The notes beneath the pieces are model-generated. The model saw only the letters and a program-made list of their open reading frames with translations, was not told where the DNA came from and made no database searches. A DNA stretch of 64,000 nucleotides, taken from positions 77,918,931-77,982,930 of the forward strand of contig NC_080419.1 in assembly GCF_029873635.1 (NCBI RefSeq), in the 5' to 3' direction. This DNA comes from Malania oleifera. Taxonomy: Eukaryota; Streptophyta; Magnoliopsida; Santalales; Ximeniaceae. A program made the position numbers and the translations under genes. Shown here piece after piece: positions 59,747-64,000 of the stretch (position 1 is the first letter of the stretch; each line of letters starts with the position of its first letter).

Positions 59747-60335
59747 CTATTTCCTGTCCAAAATTTGTACTATTACCTCCTCATAAACTAGTGAATCACC
59801 GAACTCTAATTCACCATAACTAATCACATGAGAAGAGTTTGGGACATATTTCCTCAACATGAAAACGTGGAATACGTCGTATATCGTGGACAACACAGGT
59901 GGTAAAGCTAGCCAATAAGCAACCGGCCCCACTTTCTCTAAAATCTCAAACGGGCCAATGAACCTAGGACTGAGCTTACCTTTCCTTCCAAATCTCATAA
60001 CCCCTTTTAATGGAGCTATTTTCAAAAACATATGAGCGACGATACCAAATTCTAATTTCCTGCAGCAGTTATCGGCATAACTTTTCTATCGGTTCTGAAT
60101 TGCACTGATTCTATCTACGATGAGTCGAACCTTATCATACGCTTGTTGTACCAACTCTACCCCCACAACTCGCCACTCACCCATCTCATCCCAACATAAA
60201 GGAGAATGATGTTTCCTACCATAAAGTGCATCAAACGGTGTTATGCCAATGCTAGCCTGATAGCTATTATTATACGCAAACTCCACAAGCGGCATGAACT
60301 GGGTCCAATTAACCCCCAAAGTTCTGAGAGAGCTT
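59747..60335 (-). pseudogene. Integrase C-terminus and chromodomain of the truncated Tekay
   Basis: The minus-strand frame 60319-60086 encodes the end of the integrase core (FMPLVEFAYNN, LYGRKHHSPLCW). The frame 60031-59747 encodes the GPY/F-like region (FGRKGKLSPRFIGPFEIL) and the start of the chromodomain (YEEVIVQILDRK). The two frames are separated by a short disrupted stretch. Everything upstream (RT, protease, gag) is missing. Confidence 0.88.
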
Positions 60336-62559
60336 GGTGTTTCAGGCTTAATACAAGGCTAGCGAAGAACTTCTAGGCAGAGGCAATTAATATGGCTTGT
60401 TTCTTGGTAAACCGATAGCTAAAGGCATCACTAGAAGGGAAAGTGCCGGAGGAGGTATGAACGGGAAATGTGGTAGACTATTCTAGATTGAAGGTATTCG
60501 ATTTCGATCCTATGTTCATCTGTCTAGTGAGGAGAGATCGAAACTTGATGCAAAGTCTAGAAATTGCATCTTTTTGGGGTATTAAAAGCATGTTAAGGGG
60601 TTCAAGCTATGGGATCCAATAGAAAATAATGTGGTGATCAGTAGGCATATAGTTTTCGATGAAAAATCTCTAGTTAAGTGTACTCAAGAATTTGATGATG
60701 AGAAGAAGGAGTCAGAAAATTGGAGCAGAGATGTGCATGTTGTGCAAGTGGAGTTAGAAACTCAAGGCAATGATCATGGTCCCTTGGTTGTAGGGAGTTC
60801 AAGCTCGGAAAACGAGCAAGTCGATAGTGTTCTTATATGAAGATCCAGATGCACTATCAAACCACCACCTAGGTATGGATTTGAAGATCTGGTATCTTAT
60901 GCTTTCATTACCAGTTGCAAGGATCTAACTACTTTTCAAGATGTAGTGCATGGCTAGGAGAAAAGTAGGTGGATGGGTGCAATGATTAAGGAAATGGAGT
61001 CGCTACATAAGAACCAAACTTGGGATTTGCTGGAGCTTCTAGATGAGGAGAGGGCAATAGGCTGCAAATGGGTATATAGGAAGAAGGAAGCAATTTTAGA
61101 AAAGGAATGAGAGAAATTCAAGGCATGGTTAGTGGCAAAGGGGTACTCAAAGAAGAAGGGAATAGATTATGATAAGATCTTCTCACTTTTGGTTCGACAC
61201 ACTTCCATTAGGGTCTGTTAGGATTAGTAGCTCATTATGACCTACATTTGGAACAAATGGATGTGAAGATGACATTTCTCCATGGTGACTTGGAGGAGCA
61301 GATATATATGGTACAACCATAGGGATTCAGTCAACTTAGGCAAGAGCACATAGTTTGCAAGTTAAAGAAGACTCTATATGGGCCGAAACAGTCTCCAAGG
61401 CAATGGTACAAACGGTTTGATTCCTATATGATTCGGATAGGCTACAAAAGGTGTGAGTATGATTACTGCATCTATGTGAAAGATCTTGATGATGGTTCTC
61501 TTATTTTGTTATTTTTGTATGTCAATGACAAGTTAATAGCTGCGAAGGATTTAACTGAGGTAAATCAATTAAAGGATCTGTTGTATAATGAGTTTGACAT
61601 GAAGGATCTTAGTCCAGCCAAGAAGATTCTTGGGATGGAGATTCCTCAGAATAGAACTACAGGGAGGTTATGGTTATCTTCGCGTGGTTATGTGGAGAAT
61701 GTGTTGGAAAGGTTCAACATGGCTGATGCTAAAGCGGTATGTGCACCTCTAGCAAATCACTTTAAATTGTCTTCTACTAAATGCCCAAGGACGAATGATG
61801 AAATTCGAGACATGTCAAAGGTCTCCTATGCAAGTGTTATGGGGAGTTTAATGTATGTCATGGTTGTACAAGACTAGATTTAGCACATGTAGTGAGTGAG
61901 TAAGTTTCTCTCTAATCCATGTAGACAACATTAGGAAGCTGTCAAATGGATTTTTTAGATACTTATGGGGTACTTCTAGTTATGGCATCATGTTCGGCAA
62001 GCAACAGAGTAGTCCATCAGTTATGGGGTTTGTTGATGTTGATTATGCAAGGGACATGGATGACAGAAGGTCTACAGCAAGTTATGTATTCACCTTTGTA
62101 GGAGGACCCATCTATTAGAGGTCCATGGTACAATCCCTAGTGGCACTATCTATAACTGAGTCTTAATATATGGCAATCGTTAAATTTGAAAAGGAAGCCT
62201 TATGGCTTACCGGTCTAGTCAAGGAGTTAGGTATATAATAAGGTGTCGTTGTGCTACATTGTGACAATTAGAGTGTCATCTATTTGGCGAAGAATCTAAT
62301 ATACCATGCTAGAACCAAGCATATTGATGTAAGGTTCCACAGGGTCCGAAAATTGATCTCTTCAGGTGAACTTGTACTTGAGAAAGTTCACACATCTGAA
62401 AACGCAGCAGACATATTGACAAATTTGGTTACTATTGAAAATTTCAAGCATTGCTTGGACTTATTTCATGTCTCCAAGTGCAAGAAGGGAGACGGACCCA
62501 ACCTAACATTCCAAGGTCAAGGTGGAGCATTAGGCTATGTTTTTGGTTTCTTCTAAGGG
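60336..62559 (+). pseudogene. Copia element 3: integrase end, RT and RNase H
   Basis: Starts inside the integrase (LAKNF-stop-AEAINMACFLVNR; the stop replaces a Trp codon). The linker and RT follow (SLHKNQTWDLLELL, CKWVYRKKE). The best frame, 61428-61877, covers the RT palm: its YVDD motif reads YVND, so the first catalytic Asp is Asn. SKVSYASVMGSLMYVM follows. RNase H (DDRRSTASYVF, then ARTKHIDVRFH and NAADILT at 62284-62460) is broken by stops. It is the same family as copia element 2 but a separate copy, since both contain RT and RNase H. The 5' half is missing at the junction with the minus-strand Tekay. Confidence 0.88.
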
Positions 62560-62584
62560 GCATATATTGGCCAAGGTGGAGATT

Positions 62585-63150
62585 ATTATATTTTGTGGCT
62601 CATATATTTGAGTGGATGACATATACAAGGAGAAAAGCATGGTAAGATCAACATGTTAGGGGCAAACCATCGACGATTTGCTCATTCTATCGATAGTTTG
62701 GCTGAATTTTAGAATGACTTGCTCTCGGTATCTTTCTGTCAAAGGAACCGTCGACGGTTGTCTGAATGTTGCTTAGACTTTTTGCTCTTAATATCTAAAA
62801 CCGTCAACGGTTTGACTCGGGAACCTAGCACAGATTTTCAAATTTTGAGTGTAAACGTTAAGTTGGTTGGGTGTTTGAAGGGAAAGCCTTCGTGAAGTTT
62901 ATATATACATCATTTTAGGTGTATTTGCATTGTAAGAAGAATATTATAACTGTCTTTGACACAAGATAGTAAAATTTTTTTTCTTGATTGCTCTCGTGGA
63001 TGTAGGCATTGTCAAACCACATAATTTCTTCTGTTGTTCTTACTTTCATTTGATTGTTGTGATTGTGTTCTGTATTTTTTCTTTACTGATTGCTGTATTA
63101 GACTTCCACTATGCAAATTCGAGATTTTATACAACAATCCGATCACATGC
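62585..63150 (+). repeat. 3' LTR of copia element 3 (approximate ends)
   Basis: Follows CCAAGGTGGAGATT, the usual polypurine string of this family, and contains TTTTGTGGCTC, as in the LTR at 30439. It has palindromic words (62664-62813) and TATA (62898-62908). Both termini have decayed, so the ends are uncertain by tens of bases. Confidence 0.6.
62664..62908 (+). promoter_or_regulatory. Palindromic word cluster plus TATA, AACCG/CGGTT arms
   Basis: AAACCATCGACGATTT (62664-62679), AACCGTCGACGGTT (62746-62759) and AAACCGTCAACGGTTT (62798-62813), the last two perfect palindromic stems around TCGA and TCAA. TTTATATATAC follows at 62898-62908. Confidence 0.75.
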
Positions 63151-64000
63151 TTGGTCTACCATATGAATGATAGATATAATATATGCAAATTTCTTCATAA
63201 ACTTTTTGGTTGATGCACACTTTTTAAGTCCCTTGCTAACTTGAATTGACAGCCCTCAAGAAGGATTGATTAGTACTGTCTTATCATATGCAATGAGGTT
63301 AACACGCCTTTCTTAATTGGTCTTATCTCACAATTTTATTATATCAAATGTAAATTAAGATGGTTTAATCAAAACTAACCACCCTACAATTGGGAGCATG
63401 AAGTTCAAATATTTAATTTAGATTTGTACATTTTAATAAAATATCATATAAAAATATGCTATTTTTTATTCTAAAAGTGCGCATAATTCCAAATTCAACA
63501 CCTAAAATCTATGTTTTGAATTATTATACAAAGCCCATTCCATAAATTAGAAAGGACATTTTTTTTATCATGAATCTATGTGACAATAAGGGAAGGGGAG
63601 AGGGTTATAAGGGACGTCACCATATATAAACTTCGAAATCTTTCAATCATAAAGTATTGTGCTAACATTTGAATTTATATAAATAAAAAATATTATTTAC
63701 TATAGATTTTAATGATATAGGTCCTCCATCACCTCAGAGCTAATATATTTTTTAATAATATGTTGTAGTTGAGGATCATTAAATTTATATGTTATATTAT
63801 CCTCCGTAAATCTTCCTAAAAAAGTGGGACAGACTGATCACTAATTATATTTTTTTTGGCCATGATTAAATGGCGTGACAAAATAGCATTAATACTCATA
63901 CAACAAACATACCACCCGCACACAACCATCTTATCGATGGGCCTCACAAGGTAGTATATTATCATTCATGCTGTCCACCCTGACCTCTACATGCCAAAAC
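63151..64000. other. AT-rich spacer
   Basis: Non-coding AT-rich DNA up to the window end. No gene, RNA or element terminus is recognised. Confidence 0.55.

Larger units (their letters stand above)
48669..60335 (-). mobile_element. Truncated minus-strand Tekay element, its LTR split by another Tekay
   Basis: The 3' LTR consists of 48669-48959 and 57595-59349 (about 2.05 kb in total; minus-strand ends TGTAGTGACCC and GGTCGTCACA). Its internal side starts with a purine-rich tract preceded by the string GAGGGCGAAATTTTTAT (complement of about 59350-59385). Only the integrase C-terminal half and chromodomain remain, to about 60335, where the sequence changes to plus-strand copia. No 5' LTR is present, so the element is truncated. 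The shared motif is at 57672-57691. Confidence 0.88.

Overview
The window looks like plant nuclear DNA, most likely from a eudicot. The grounds are an intron-containing tonoplast aquaporin, plant-type retrotransposon lineages (Tekay chromovirus, Sirevirus/SIRE, Tork-like copia, Tat/Athila-like), a fragment resembling an Au-type SINE, and LTRs primed by initiator tRNA-Met. The species cannot be named from the sequence. Only one host gene is recognisable: a TIP4-type aquaporin on the minus strand at 5654-7350, with 3 exons, 248 codons and no visible lesion. Almost all of the rest is retrotransposon DNA in several age layers, plus AT-rich spacers.

Layout. 1-4.7 kb: a pile of LTR fragments (Tekay-like, SIRE-like, a Tat/Athila-like 3' LTR, a reversed LTR). 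4.7-8.5 kb: spacer, the aquaporin gene and its promoter side. 8.5-20.9 kb: a 5'-truncated copia element whose reverse transcriptase is split by a complete minus-strand Tekay element (9059-19263, target duplication AGTTA). That element carries its own solo-LTR insertion (15260-16869, duplication GTATG). 20.9-30.4 kb: LTR-like debris, a truncated SIRE copy (23.6-27.5 kb), a Tat-like LTR fragment, a SIRE-like LTR and a SINE with a 12-bp duplication. 30.4-60.3 kb: a second copia element (30439 to 48668) invaded twice. The first insert is a Tekay solo LTR (33553-48425), itself split by a full-length 10.6-kb SIRE (34175-44755, duplication AAAGT) and a SIRE-like solo LTR (45444-47654). The second is a minus-strand Tekay element (48669 to about 60.33 kb), whose LTR is split by a plus-strand Tekay element (48960-57589, duplication GGGTA). 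60.3-63.2 kb: a third, 5'-truncated copia copy and its LTR. 63.2-64 kb: AT-rich spacer.

How the parts work. The elements have normal retrotransposon parts (PBS, gag, protease, integrase, RT/RNase H, polypurine tract, LTRs), but every coding region is broken by stops, frameshifts or catalytic substitutions. The most striking unexplained pattern is regulatory. LTRs of at least three lineages carry a cluster of short palindromic words just upstream of a TATA box. The arms are family-specific (for example CTCG/CGAG, GACAG/CTGTC, TTCGG/CCGAA, AACCG/CGGTT), and they usually flank a TCRN core. In the full-length SIRE the same words recur outside the LTR, directly ahead of the envelope-like ORF, followed by a TATA-like site and a CT-rich leader. 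This looks like a second, internal LTR-type promoter. No search could be run, so lineage names rest on motif and domain recognition.
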